NCBI RefSeq assembly: GCF_004114975.1
Contig: NZ_CP030051.1
Location: 5,952,001 to 6,016,000 of the forward strand
Reading direction: 5' to 3'
Source of the DNA: Bradyrhizobium guangdongense
GTDB taxonomy: Bacteria; Pseudomonadota; Alphaproteobacteria; Rhizobiales; Xanthobacteraceae
Length of the DNA stretch: 64,000 bases
Numbering within the stretch: the first letter of the stretch is position 1; each line of letters opens with the position of its first letter. The notes beneath the pieces were generated by a model. It was not told the DNA's origin and did not search any database. It saw nothing but the letters and a program-made list of their open reading frames with translations. Of the stretch, positions 1-9,773 are shown piece by piece. The position numbers and the translations under genes were made by a program.

Positions 1-30
1 TCGCTGCGGCGGAAATCATCGTAGCGCATG
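1..30 (-). CDS. N-terminal fragment, probable neutral zinc metallopeptidase (YpfJ-like)
   Basis: Only the first codons lie in the window. Read on the minus strand from the ATG at 30, they give MRYDDFRRS, which resembles the N-terminus of YpfJ-like neutral zinc metallopeptidases (typically M-R-x-x-x-x-R-x-S-D-N). The gene would be transcribed away from ccrM, so the stretch up to 433 serves as a shared upstream region. The assignment rests on nine residues and could be wrong. Confidence 0.4.
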
Positions 31-336
31 GTCGGCTTCCCTCAAGTCTTCATGGCGTCAATTGGGCGGTGCAGGAGCGCCGGAGCTCAACGCGCCACAT
101 ACGTAAAATTTCCGTTGCCTTTATCAATATCGTGGCCGGCAAAAATTGCCTAGTGCGACAGCGCGCCCGCATCAGCAATTTTTTCCGGGGGCCATGCATT
201 TTTTTCCGAGAGAAATTCGACCGCCGCGAGGCCGCCGCAGCGCGATGACGCGCGAAATACGCTGCAAAACACGGCAGATGCAAGCGACCACCGGCTCGCG
301 CAATGCGATGCAGGTCTCGCTCGCGCAAGCAGCGGG

Positions 337-351
337 TTAAGTCGATTTTTA
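337..351 (+). promoter_or_regulatory. CtrA-box-like sequence upstream of ccrM
   Basis: TTAA, seven bases, then TTTA. The CtrA consensus in alphaproteobacteria is TTAA-N7-TTAA, so seven of eight specific positions match. It lies about 85 bases before the ccrM start. CtrA drives ccrM in Caulobacter and related bacteria, so the location fits; the match alone is weak. Confidence 0.4.
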
Positions 352-414
352 CTTTGCCGCTTCATTGTAACGGTCAGTCGGTTGTTTGGTCCCGCGTCGC
401 CGACAGCGTCGCCT

Positions 415-1564
<1,150 letters not shown>

Positions 1565-1582
1565 CGACGGCCTTACGGCGGC

Positions 1583-1609
1583 GACCGGCCTTTGTTACGC
1601 TGGCCGGTC
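1583..1609 (+). terminator. Hairpin downstream of ccrM
   Basis: GACCGGCC at 1583-1590 and GGCCGGTC at 1602-1609 form a perfect 8-bp stem with an 11-base loop, 19 bases after the ccrM stop. No run of T follows, so it could be a weak or factor-assisted terminator, or simply an RNA-stabilising hairpin. Confidence 0.4.
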
Positions 1610-1713
1610 TGCGTAGCGCGCAGATACCGCACGGCAATCTCGCCGGTTGCATCCCCTGACTGGGTTCGGGCATGAGAAGGCGCCCGTGACCACAAGAACT
1701 GGGGAAATGCCAG

Positions 1714-2394
1714 ATGCTCAAATTCTATTTCAACGGATCGCCGAACCCGACCAAGGTCGCGCTGTTCCTCGAGGAAGCCGGCCTGCCTTACGAGCCGGTG
1801 AAGGTCGACACCCGCAAGGGCGAGCAGTTCGCACCGGACTATCTGAAGATCAATCCGAACGCCAAGGTGCCGGCGATCGACGATGGCGGCACCATCGTGT
1901 TCGACAGCAACGCCATCCTGCTCTACCTCGCCGAGAAGACCGGCAAGTTCCTTCCCGCCAACCGCGCCGAGCTGCTGTCCTGGCTGATGTTCGTCGCGTC
2001 GGGCGTCGGGCCGTATTCGGGTCAGGCCGTGCACTTCAAGCATTTTGCGCCGAAGGACCAGAACCACGATTACGCTCATAATCGCTATCAGTACGAGACC
2101 GATCGCCACTACAAGATTCTCGACGGTCACCTCAAAGATCGCCGTTACATGGTCGGCGATGCCTATTCGATCGTCGACATGGCGCTGTGGGGCTGGGCGC
2201 GGATGGTGCCGTTCAAGCTCGGCGACGACGCCTTCGCCCGCTATCCGAACGTCAAGCGTCTGGTGGACGAGATCTCGGCGCGGCCGGCCGCCGCCCGCGC
2301 GATCGCATTGAAGGACAAGTTCACCTTCAAGGCCGAGATGGACGACGAGGCGCGCGCCAACATGTTCAGGCACATGACGACGAAAGTGGCCTGA
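1714..2394 (+). CDS. Glutathione S-transferase family protein
   Basis: 226 residues. The N-terminal thioredoxin-like domain begins MLKFYFNGSPNPTKV, with the usual cis-Pro segment (NAKVPAI) near residue 50 and the substrate-binding partner motif (FDSNAILLYLAE) after it. The helical C-terminal domain contains MVGDAYSIVDMALWGW, the conserved N-capping box region of GSTs. It looks like the bacterial YfcG/Ure2p-like group, which reduce disulfides or conjugate glutathione in the cytoplasm. A GGGGA ribosome binding site precedes the ATG. Substrate is unknown. Confidence 0.85.
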   Translation: MLKFYFNGSPNPTKVALFLEEAGLPYEPVKVDTRKGEQFAPDYLKINPNAKVPAIDDGGTIVFDSNAILLYLAEKTGKFLPANRAELLSWLMFVASGVGPYSGQAVHFKHFAPKDQNHDYAHNRYQYETDRHYKILDGHLKDRRYMVGDAYSIVDMALWGWARMVPFKLGDDAFARYPNVKRLVDEISARPAAARAIALKDKFTFKAEMDDEARANMFRHMTTKVA

Positions 2395-2418
2395 TCTCAC
2401 TTCGCCGTAAACGAAAGG

Positions 2419-2442
2419 CCACGCGCATGCGCGTGGTCTTTT
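2419..2442. terminator. Bidirectional rho-independent terminator
   Basis: A perfect 18-base palindrome (CCACGCGCATGCGCGTGG, 2419-2436) followed by TCTTTT on the plus strand. It sits between the converging ends of the GST gene (stop at 2394) and the chemotaxis receptor gene (stop at 2447), so it can end both transcripts. Confidence 0.8.
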
Positions 2443-2446
2443 GCTT

Positions 2447-4456
2447 TCAGGCGGCGTGGACCGAGTCGAGGAATTTCGCCACCTCGAGTTTTAGCCGGCT
2501 GCTGTCCGAAGACAGCGAGCGCGCCGCCGACAGTACCTGCGAAGACGCCGAGCCGGTTTCCGAGGCGCCGCGCTGCACGTCTTCGATGTTGGTCGAGACG
2601 CGGCGGGTGCCGTGCGCGGCCTGCTGGACGTTGCGCGAGATTTCCTGCGTGGCGGCGCCCTGCTGTTCCACGGCGGCGGCGACCGTGGAGGAAATCTCCG
2701 ACAGCCGCTCGATGGTGCCGCTGATCTCCCTGATGGAGCCGACCGACTCTTCCGTCGCGGCCTGGATGCCCGAGACCTGCTGGGCGATCTCGCCGGTGGC
2801 TTTTGCGGTCTGCTCGGCCAGTGCCTTGACCTCGGTGGCGACCACGGCAAAGCCGCGGCCTGCTTCGCCCGCACGCGCCGCCTCGATCGTTGCGTTCAGC
2901 GCCAACAGGTTGGTCTGGCCGGCAATCGTGCTGATCAGCTCGACCACGTCGCCGATGCGCGCGGCCGCCTTGGAGAGCTCGCCGACGCGTGCATTGGTCT
3001 TGCTCACCTGCCCGACGGCTTCGCTGGCGATGCGGGCGGATTCCTGAACCTGACGCGCGATCTCGCTCACCGAGGAGGATAGCTGTTCGGTAGCAGACGC
3101 CACGGCCTGGACGTTGGTGGTCGCTTCCTGCGAGGCGGAGGCGACTTCCGTCGACAGATCCTGGGCCCGTGTCGCGGTGGCGGTCAGCGTGCCGGCGGAG
3201 GCCTCGAGTTCGCTCGAGGCCGACGACACGGTGTCGACGATCTCGCCGACCGTCTGCTCGAACTGATCGGCGAGCCGGACCATGTCCTTCTTGCGGTCCT
3301 CGGCTTGCCGCGCCTCGGTCTCGGTCTGCTCCCGGCGCAGGCGCTCGGTGTCGATCATGTTGGTCTTGAACACCTCGATGGCCTTGGCCATGTCGCCGAT
3401 CTCGTCGGCCTTGCCGCGCCCGGGGATCTCGATTGCGAGATCGCCGCCGGCGAGCCGCCCCATCGCGCGCGTCATCGCGGTCAGCGGCCCGACGATGCTG
3501 CGCGCGATCAGGAAGGCAACGATCAATCCGAACAGGGTGGCCAGCCCGCCCGCGATCTCCTGCACCGAGGTCGTGCCGTCAATCACGGCTTCGGCCCGGC
3601 TGCGCGAGCTCTTGTAGTCGCTTTTCAGCGTGGTCTCGGCAACCTTGAGCTTGGCAATGCTGTCGACGATCAGCGGCGCGAGACTCTTGTGGTAGATCTC
3701 GTCGGCCTGGAGCATCGCGGCCGACGTGGTCTCGAACGCCGATTTGTAGATGCCGAGCGAGCTCTTCACCGGCGCGAGCGTCGCACGCAACTCGGTCGCC
3801 TGCGGGCTCTTTTCGAGCGCCGAAAGCCGCTGCATCGCCCTGTCCACATTCGTTCTGAAATTGGCCGGACCCTTGGTGTCGCGCAGGGCCAGGAAGCGCC
3901 AATTGGCGATCTGGACGAAAAGCAGCCTGGATTCGAGGTCCGCCACGAGGGACGCGGTGTCCTCGTCGACAGCCGCGCGCGCGACATCGACCAGTTTGGC
4001 CACCTTGGCGGTCAATTCGTCGCCGCTCGGCAACAACGTCGCCTTGCCGGTTCGCGCTTCATTGACCGCATCGCCGAGATTGTCGCGCAGGCTTCGCATT
4101 CTTGCGATGTCGGCGATCAGACCGTTGTAGAGCCTGCGCCGTTCCTCGGAGATCGTGCCCTTGGCGCCGACCTGCAGCAGCTCGGTCGCCGCGGCCTCGC
4201 GCTCCGACGCCTCCTTCATCGCGGCTTCGTCGGCGTCATAGATGTAACGCAGATTGGCGCGCTGGATGGCCTGGAGATCGGTCGAAATCTCCAGCACCCG
4301 CGCCGTGCTGTCCGAGAGCGTGGATTGCTGTGCGACCTGGTCCTGCACGGACCGCAAATTCCAGACGGCGACCACCGCCATCACCAGTCCAACCGCCACC
4401 AAGGTCATGAAGCCGGCATAGAGACGGCCCCTGATCCGCAAACGAAAGCTCGGCAT
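2447..4456 (-). CDS. Methyl-accepting chemotaxis protein
   Basis: 669 residues from the ATG at 4456. The open frame extends further upstream, but [12 protein letters not shown] starts a normal N-terminus just before the first membrane helix (about residues 13-34). A ~300-residue all-helical periplasmic sensor region follows, then a second membrane helix ([16 protein letters not shown]), a HAMP domain ([18 protein letters not shown]), and a cytoplasmic signalling domain. The conserved hairpin tip includes [21 protein letters not shown], which binds CheA and CheW. No C-terminal CheR-tethering pentapeptide is seen. The long helical sensor resembles HBM-type ligand domains; the ligand cannot be predicted. 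It stands alone, with no che genes near it. Confidence 0.92.
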   Translation of the reverse strand: MPSFRLRIRGRLYAGFMTLVAVGLVMAVVAVWNLRSVQDQVAQQSTLSDSTARVLEISTDLQAIQRANLRYIYDADEAAMKEASEREAAATELLQVGAKGTISEERRRLYNGLIADIARMRSLRDNLGDAVNEARTGKATLLPSGDELTAKVAKLVDVARAAVDEDTASLVADLESRLLFVQIANWRFLALRDTKGPANFRTNVDRAMQRLSALEKSPQATELRATLAPVKSSLGIYKSAFETTSAAMLQADEIYHKSLAPLIVDSIAKLKVAETTLKSDYKSSRSRAEAVIDGTTSVQEIAGGLATLFGLIVAFLIARSIVGPLTAMTRAMGRLAGGDLAIEIPGRGKADEIGDMAKAIEVFKTNMIDTERLRREQTETEARQAEDRKKDMVRLADQFEQTVGEIVDTVSSASSELEASAGTLTATATRAQDLSTEVASASQEATTNVQAVASATEQLSSSVSEIARQVQESARIASEAVGQVSKTNARVGELSKAAARIGDVVELISTIAGQTNLLALNATIEAARAGEAGRGFAVVATEVKALAEQTAKATGEIAQQVSGIQAATEESVGSIREISGTIERLSEISSTVAAAVEQQGAATQEISRNVQQAAHGTRRVSTNIEDVQRGASETGSASSQVLSAARSLSSDSSRLKLEVAKFLDSVHAA

Positions 4457-4729
4457 TCCACTGTCCACCCGGATGCATGTGAATTCGGACGGACGCACAA
4501 TTCCGGTGTCGTAGCCGCCGCCCCCGGCAGCCGCGCTTCGCACTTTGTACGACTCACGCTGCACCGCGACACAATGCGGGACACTCGTTAATTGAACCTT
4601 CAAATTCTTCGCGCGAGCTCTACGAAGTATCCGCAGGCTCTGCTGATATTATCGGCAGTTGCGCAGACCATTGGCGCAAGGCACGCAGCCGTTTGCAGCT
4701 CTCTGCAATGAAGGTGCCGGCGATCACAC

Positions 4730-7273
4730 TCAAGCTATCGCCTGCTGTAGCTTGCCGAGGGCGTTCTCGACCACTTCCAGGGTGTAAGGTTTTTGCACCA
4801 CCGGTGCCGAGGCCAGATCGAGTGGAATCGGCGCGCGCTCACCATAGCCGGTCGCAAAGATGAAGGGGACACCGAGCTCCTTCAACTTCTGCGCCACCCT
4901 GATGCTGCTCTCATTGCCAAGGTTGAGGTCGAGCAACGCAAAGCTCGGACGCGTGCGCGCGAGCGCGCGCAAGGCCTGGTCGACGCTCGCCGCTGTCTCG
5001 ACATGTCGCGCCCCAAGATCGAGCAGGATGACCTCCGCCGCCATGGCGATGATGAGATTGTCCTCGACGATCAGGGCCGTGTCCGAGATGCGCGGACGGA
5101 CGGGCTGCTGTTCCTCGACGCGCATGGCGGCTCCCGCCATTGACGGCACCAGGTCGACGAAATTAGGCGGGATTACGAACCTCGCCTGGACGCCGAGCAG
5201 GTCGAAGCGGATTTCCGCTTCGCCCTTCAGGTCGAACGGGACGGAGCGCTCGATGATCGTAGTGCCGAAGCCGCGGCGCGACGGCGGCTGCACCGGCGGG
5301 CCTCCGCTCTCCTTCCACTCAATTTCGAGGCTCGAACTTCGGTCGACCTGCCACACCACCTCGACTTGGCCAGTGGAATCGGCGAGCGCGCCGTATTTGG
5401 CCGAATTGGTCATCATCTCGTGGATGACGAGCGCCAGCGTCGCGAATGCCTTGGGATCGAGAGCGACATCCGGGCCAGCGATCTTCACCCGATCCGCGCG
5501 TGAGCCGAGATAGGCGCCGGCCTCGGATTCGAGCAGCGTACGTAACGCCACCGGCGCCCAGTTCAGATTGGTGATCTGGTCGTGGGCGCGTGCCAGCGCC
5601 TGGATCCGGCCGCCGAGAACGTTGGCGAATTCGTCGATGCTTCGGGCGGTGTCCTTGCTCTGCGCCACCAGCGCGCGAACGAGGCTCAGAATGTTACGGA
5701 CGCGATGATTGAGCTCGGCAATCATCAGTTCCTGCCGCTCCTGCGCGCCGCGGCGCTCGCGCGCCGCAAGATCGGACAATTGCAGGATCACCTCCAGCAG
5801 CGTGACGCGCAGACTTTCAGCGATGCGGATGTCGGCCGCCGACCATGGTTTCGACTGCCCCGCGACCGTCTGCTGCCAGACCTCGAAGCTCTTGCGCGGG
5901 GTCAAACGCGAGCCGTTCGGTCCTTCCTCGTAAACTTTTTCGGGGGCGCCAGCCCAGTTGACGGACCGCGTCACCTCGCGACGGAAGAAGATCAGGCAGT
6001 CGCGCGGGGTCCTCGAGATCGGAATGGCGAGGAAGCCGGCGGCGCGGTCGCGGAACACCTCGCCGGCCGCATAAAGCTTGGCGATCTCCGCGCTGGCGCA
6101 AATGCGTCCCGGCGAGGTTCTGTTGATGAAGGCGACGAGATCCTTCACCTCCTCCTGCGTGGGTGTCTCGCCGTGGAGTGTGACCGCGTTGTCGGACCAG
6201 ACCGCCACACCATCGCAGGCGATCATCTTCCGGTAATCACCGACAAAATCGACGATCGCCCGCCGACTGTGCTCGTGCGTCGCCGCGATCTCGATCAACC
6301 GTTCCTGTATCTTATGGGCATTGGCCTCGTAAGCCGCATCGTCCTCGCGCTCGCGTCCCTCGACGATCCAGGAGAACATCTGCCCGAACAGTTCGGAGGC
6401 GGTACGTTTGTCGAACGAAATGTAGCGTGGTGAATAGTGATGGCAGGCGAACAGCCCCCATAGCTTGCCGTCGCGCAGGATCGACACCGACATCGAGGCG
6501 GCGACGCCCATATTGCGCAAATACTCGATATGGATCGGCGACACAGAGCGCAGCACGCTCATGGAAAGATCGAGCAGACCGGCATTATGTGCGGCCGTCG
6601 AAAGCAGCGCAGCGGGCTTTGCGTTGATGTCGGCAATGATACGTAGCCAATTGCGCTGATAGAGGACACGGGCCTGTTTCGGGATGTCGGACGCTGGGTA
6701 GTGCAGGCCCAGAAATTGTTCGAGCCCCGCTTCTGCCGCTTCCGCTATCACCTCGCCCGAACCATCGGGATGAAACTGATAGACCATGACGCGATCGAAG
6801 CCGGTCAGCACCTTCAGCTGACGCGCAGCCTCGCGGGCAAGCTCCGTCGTGCCGCGGGCTTTGCGGATGCGTTCCAACATCCGCCGCACCAGTTCGCCGG
6901 AATTGACGCCGGGCTCGATGACGCTGGGCTCGGCCTCCACGACGAGATAGGCGCCCGAGAAATGGATCGCGAGATCGTAGAGCGGCCTGCCGAGCTGGAT
7001 CTCGACGCCAAAAACACGCTCGGTCGAGTCGGGCCCGCCTAGCTGGTCGACGCGGCGGCGGACAGTGTCGATCGCGGCAGCGCAGAAGACCTCGGCAAGC
7101 GGCCGTTGCAAGAAGTCGGTAACGTCGCCGCCCAGAAACTCGCCGGCATTGTCCGAGATCATGCAGATCGTGAAATCCGACAGCAGCGCCAGCAGGAATC
7201 CGAACGGCTGCACACTCCCTGGAATGTGGATCGGCTCGCGATCGCAATTGGTGAGATTGACCGTCTCGTTCAT
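4730..7273 (-). CDS. bphP: Bacteriophytochrome HWE histidine kinase with C-terminal receiver
   Basis: 847 residues. PAS-GAF-PHY photosensory core: Cys10 is placed like the biliverdin-binding Cys24 of Deinococcus BphP, PASDIP lies at 193-198, CHH at 277-279, and the PHY tongue motif PRKSF at 459-463. The kinase is of the HWE type, with LNHRVRN at 521-527 (phospho-acceptor His523) and WKE near 653. A receiver domain follows, with acidic pair E737-D738, phospho-acceptor Asp782 and Lys828. The protein should sense red/far-red light through biliverdin and signal by phosphotransfer. The ATG at 7273 overlaps the stop of the upstream heme oxygenase gene by 4 bases (ATGA), so the two are co-translated. 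The output regulator is not in this window unless the attached receiver is the only one. Confidence 0.93.
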   Translation of the reverse strand: MNETVNLTNCDREPIHIPGSVQPFGFLLALLSDFTICMISDNAGEFLGGDVTDFLQRPLAEVFCAAAIDTVRRRVDQLGGPDSTERVFGVEIQLGRPLYDLAIHFSGAYLVVEAEPSVIEPGVNSGELVRRMLERIRKARGTTELAREAARQLKVLTGFDRVMVYQFHPDGSGEVIAEAAEAGLEQFLGLHYPASDIPKQARVLYQRNWLRIIADINAKPAALLSTAAHNAGLLDLSMSVLRSVSPIHIEYLRNMGVAASMSVSILRDGKLWGLFACHHYSPRYISFDKRTASELFGQMFSWIVEGREREDDAAYEANAHKIQERLIEIAATHEHSRRAIVDFVGDYRKMIACDGVAVWSDNAVTLHGETPTQEEVKDLVAFINRTSPGRICASAEIAKLYAAGEVFRDRAAGFLAIPISRTPRDCLIFFRREVTRSVNWAGAPEKVYEEGPNGSRLTPRKSFEVWQQTVAGQSKPWSAADIRIAESLRVTLLEVILQLSDLAARERRGAQERQELMIAELNHRVRNILSLVRALVAQSKDTARSIDEFANVLGGRIQALARAHDQITNLNWAPVALRTLLESEAGAYLGSRADRVKIAGPDVALDPKAFATLALVIHEMMTNSAKYGALADSTGQVEVVWQVDRSSSLEIEWKESGGPPVQPPSRRGFGTTIIERSVPFDLKGEAEIRFDLLGVQARFVIPPNFVDLVPSMAGAAMRVEEQQPVRPRISDTALIVEDNLIIAMAAEVILLDLGARHVETAASVDQALRALARTRPSFALLDLNLGNESSIRVAQKLKELGVPFIFATGYGERAPIPLDLASAPVVQKPYTLEVVENALGKLQQAIA

Positions 7274-7854
7274 GAGCGATCTACCGCCCGCTCGAAAGCC
7301 GCAAAGGCGCTGCGCGCGGCCTCGATCGCCTCGCCCTCGTCGCAGGACTCCTCGCAGGCAAGCTTCGACAGGAAGCTCTGCCACAGTCGCTTACCGTTCC
7401 CGTGGCTGAGATACGCCGTGGCCTCGCGGATGCGCGGATCCGCCGCAGCTGCGACCGCCTTCAACAAAAATTTGGCACCGAGGCGAGAGCCTTCCAGCAC
7501 GTACATTGTGCCGATGATCCCGCTGGCCGTCAGTGGCCGCACCGAGACAGTGGCGTGCGCAGTCCCGCCAAGCTGATCGAGATCGGCCGCGATCGCGGCA
7601 CTACGCGTACGCTCCGGCCAGTCCGAAAACATTTTGGCGACGCCCGCATCCACAAGCGCCGCTTCGAGCGGCAACAGCGCGCCCGCGCTGGCCTGAAGGA
7701 AACGACGGTAGCCAGACGAGAGGGTGAGATCGAAGGCGGACATCCGAGCATCGAGCTCCCGATGTGCGGTCGCAGTGGCATCTCTCAATCGTTCGCGGAA
7801 TCCGGGAAAGTTGCGGCACACCTGTATTGAAACGTCCGAAGCCCCAGCCAGCAT
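7270..7854 (-). CDS. bphO: Heme oxygenase supplying biliverdin to the phytochrome
   Basis: 194 residues. Bacterial heme oxygenase fold: the proximal heme-ligand His lies in the N-terminal segment ATAHRELDARMS, and the distal-helix glycine-rich stretch is SGIIGTMYVLEGSRLGAKFL. The ATG at 7854 is preceded by GGGA at suitable distance; an in-frame TTG seven codons upstream is a less likely start. Heme oxygenases cleave heme to biliverdin, iron and CO. The 4-base overlap with bphP makes chromophore supply the obvious role, rather than iron scavenging. Confidence 0.9.
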   Translation of the reverse strand: MLAGASDVSIQVCRNFPGFRERLRDATATAHRELDARMSAFDLTLSSGYRRFLQASAGALLPLEAALVDAGVAKMFSDWPERTRSAAIAADLDQLGGTAHATVSVRPLTASGIIGTMYVLEGSRLGAKFLLKAVAAAADPRIREATAYLSHGNGKRLWQSFLSKLACEESCDEGEAIEAARSAFAAFERAVDRS

Positions 7855-7921
7855 AGAATTCCCACGCGCGCGCAAAGCCGGCGCGCAATTGCCCCGGAAG
7901 CGAAGGAAATGCCGGCGGAAC

Positions 7922-8065
7922 TCAAAGGTTCCCGCCGAGATTGAAGAAATCAGAGGGCGTGGCTTGGCCGCGCCCTCTGACCTGTCTCCATCGTGAAAGC
8001 TTGCCGATCTGGTATTCGCTCTCCGCTCTGGTCACCCCAATGTCCTGAAGCTCCCTCTCGGTCAT
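7922..8065 (-). pseudogene. DUF1127 (YjiS-like) small protein remnant
   Basis: Read on the minus strand, this frame encodes LATMTERELQDIGVTRAE, the signature of DUF1127 small basic proteins (L-x-x-M-x-D/E-R-E-L-x-D-I-G-L-x-R). The usual arginine-rich N-terminal half is missing: the only ATG in frame lies inside the motif (8065), and a stop codon closes the frame 12 codons upstream at 8102-8104. That suggests a truncated or frameshifted gene. The frame ends at 7922 after 47 codons. It could also be a short functional form, which cannot be excluded. Confidence 0.5.
7951..7979. terminator. Strong stem-loop within the DUF1127 remnant
   Basis: CAGAGGGCG at 7951-7959 pairs with CGCCCTCTG at 7971-7979. 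Including a G-U wobble and GGC/GCC, the stem reaches 13 pairs around a TTG loop. On the minus strand it is followed by ATTTCTTC, a weak T-rich stretch. It may end transcription from the minus strand. It lies within the 345-base stretch between bphO and the SnoaL-like gene. Confidence 0.4.
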
Positions 8066-8199
8066 GGTCGCGAGCTGAGACCGGTCGCGCGACGCTCTTG
8101 TTCAAAGGCAGCGTCTCGTGAGCGACCGCTAGGCTCGCGGGACCGTGCCTCGCGGCCGTCGACCCAGCCGGCCGAACACAGCGACGCGGCTCAGCGCGC

Positions 8200-8643
8200 T
8201 CAGCCTTCAGCCCTCACAGCCGCCTGCGGAAACGGGCCGAGCGCCTTCTCGGTCAGCACCGAGTCGCAATACTCGCGGATCTCCTTGATCTTGCCGTTCT
8301 CGAACTGGAATACGAGACAGTAATCGTTGTCGTAGCGCACGCCCTTAGGGGTGACGTTGTCGCCCTTGGCCTCCACCACGACTATATCGTCATCGGCGAT
8401 GAAGCGGTGAGCGATCGTGCGGGTTCGGTCGCGGAGACGAGTGCGCACATAGCCGTGCAGATCGTTCAGGATCGCCTCCTTGCCTGCGAAGGTGCGCGAC
8501 CAGGAATACTGACCGGTCACGACCCATCTGGCATCGTCGGCAAGGCTTGCGGTGAACAGGGAGCGGTCGCGCACGGCCGGATCGGGGCTGGCGGCGGCGG
8601 CAAAGATTTCCTGCATCAGTTTCTTGTTGGCGCTCGTGCTCAT
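8200..8643 (-). CDS. SnoaL-like / NTF2-like family protein
   Basis: 147 residues from the ATG at 8643, which is preceded by an AGGAGA ribosome binding site; the open frame continues 20 codons upstream but without such a site. The cone-shaped alpha+beta fold of the NTF2 superfamily is suggested by length and by the segment VVVEAKGDNVTPKG followed by YDNDYCLVFQFENGKIKEIREY, typical of SnoaL-like proteins. Members act as isomerases, dehydratases or hydrolases, or only bind ligands, so no reaction is assigned. It is transcribed divergently from a LysR regulator and is its likely target. Confidence 0.75.
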   Translation of the reverse strand: MSTSANKKLMQEIFAAAASPDPAVRDRSLFTASLADDARWVVTGQYSWSRTFAGKEAILNDLHGYVRTRLRDRTRTIAHRFIADDDIVVVEAKGDNVTPKGVRYDNDYCLVFQFENGKIKEIREYCDSVLTEKALGPFPQAAVRAEG

Positions 8644-8707
8644 GGCGGCATCTCCTGCTAGTGGCAACACGGAGAACATCGCCGCCCGATCGGAATTCTT
8701 CAAATCG

Positions 8708-8736
8708 ATAGAGAATATGATATCTATTCATTCTAT
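8708..8736. promoter_or_regulatory. Imperfect inverted repeat, candidate LysR operator
   Basis: ATAGAGAAT at 8708-8716 mirrors ATTCATTCTAT at 8726-8736 with one insertion and one mismatch, in an AT-rich patch quite unlike its surroundings. It lies between the divergent SnoaL-like and LysR genes and overlaps the LysR start. LysR regulators typically bind such sites between divergent promoters and repress their own gene. Confidence 0.45.
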
Positions 8737-9658
8737 GAATTTGAATTCGCTCGACCTCAATCTATTGACCGCGCTCGACGCGCTGCTGCGCGAGGCCAAT
8801 GTCAGCCGGGCCGCCATGCGCATCGGGCTGTCGCAACCGGCCACGAGCCACGCGCTGCAACGCCTGCGCGACATCTTCGGCGATCCGCTGCTGGTCCGCA
8901 CCGGCGCACGGATGGAGCTGACGCCGCGGGCCCAGGCCCTGCGCGCGCCGCTGGCGCAGGCACTCGACCAGGTGCGCGGACTGCTCGTGCCGGAGGCGTT
9001 CGACGCCGCGCGCAGCGAGCGAGCATTCCGGCTGATGATGCCTGACCTCGCCGTCGAGCTGTTGATGCCACCTTTGATGGAGAGGGTGACGCGCTTTGCT
9101 CCCAACGTCCGCATCGACGTGGTGCCTTGGCGGGGGCCGGCGATCTTCCACGCCGAGTTCGCCCGCACCATCGATCTCGTGATCTCGATCGGCAACGCCT
9201 TCAAGGGCTTTCACCGCCAGCTGCTCTACACCGACAGCGACGCACTGGCGGTCCGGCGCGGCCATCCGCATGCACCGAAGCTGAAGCGGCGGGAGACGTT
9301 CCTCGCCGCACGCCATCTCGGCGTGATCATCCGCGGCAATGCTGAGGATCTGATCGACACCTGGCTGCGATCCAAGGGTATCGAGCGGCATATCTCACTC
9401 GTGGTGCCTGGCTATCTCGAGGCCCTGCACGTCGCCGCCCGCACCGACCTCGTCGCCTTCGTGCCACGCCGGTTGATCGCGGCACTGTCGAAACAGCTCG
9501 GGCTTGTGACGGTGACGCCGCCGCTCGATCCCGGGATCGACGAGCAGTTCATGTTCTACCCGACGCGGGCGCAGATGGACCCGGGCTCGATCTGGTTGCG
9601 GCGACTGATGCTGGAGACGGGGCGGGAGTTGGAGAGGAAGGGCCGTAGGGTGGATTAG
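8735..9658 (+). CDS. LysR family transcriptional regulator
   Basis: 307 residues. The N-terminal winged helix-turn-helix begins LDLNLLTALDALLREANVSRAA and runs through SQPATSHALQRLRDIFGDPLLVR; a periplasmic-binding-like effector domain follows. It is of the NodD/PcpR-like LysR subgroup (LDLNLL start). The ATG at 8735 gives the usual short N-terminal lead; 8717 is an alternative start and neither has a strong ribosome binding site. The last codons and stop (RRVD, then TAG) lie inside an interspersed repeat at 9644-9761, so the C-terminus may have been altered by the repeat. It is divergent from a SnoaL-like gene, its probable target. Confidence 0.9.
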   Translation: MNLNSLDLNLLTALDALLREANVSRAAMRIGLSQPATSHALQRLRDIFGDPLLVRTGARMELTPRAQALRAPLAQALDQVRGLLVPEAFDAARSERAFRLMMPDLAVELLMPPLMERVTRFAPNVRIDVVPWRGPAIFHAEFARTIDLVISIGNAFKGFHRQLLYTDSDALAVRRGHPHAPKLKRRETFLAARHLGVIIRGNAEDLIDTWLRSKGIERHISLVVPGYLEALHVAARTDLVAFVPRRLIAALSKQLGLVTVTPPLDPGIDEQFMFYPTRAQMDPGSIWLRRLMLETGRELERKGRRVD

Positions 9659-9761
9659 CCGAAGGCGTAATCCACCGCTGTTTGTCTCCGCGGAAACGGA
9701 AGTTGGCGGGTTACGTCCTGCAGATGCGCGAAACGCATCTGCAGGACCAACCCACCCTACG
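9644..9761. repeat. Interspersed palindromic repeat
   Basis: Outer arms CGTAGGGTGG (9644-9653) and CCACCCTACG (9752-9761) enclose a very strong inner hairpin: TCCTGCAGATGCG (9716-9728) and CGCATCTGCAGGA (9734-9746) around CGAAA. The outer sequence GTAGGGTGGATTAGCCGAAG is of a kind found scattered between genes in many proteobacteria. It sits between converging genes and overlaps the 3' end of the LysR gene. Confidence 0.65.
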
Positions 9762-9773
9762 AAGCCGACGTCC

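Noticed and set aside
50..365. Short frames of 64-92 codons before ccrM
   Set aside because: No start context, rich in Arg, overlapping each other on both strands; best read as noise in the intergenic region.
4590..4606. TTGAACCTTCAA near the chemotaxis receptor
   Set aside because: The half-sites are spaced two bases too close for a FixK/FNR box, and no transcript start fits.
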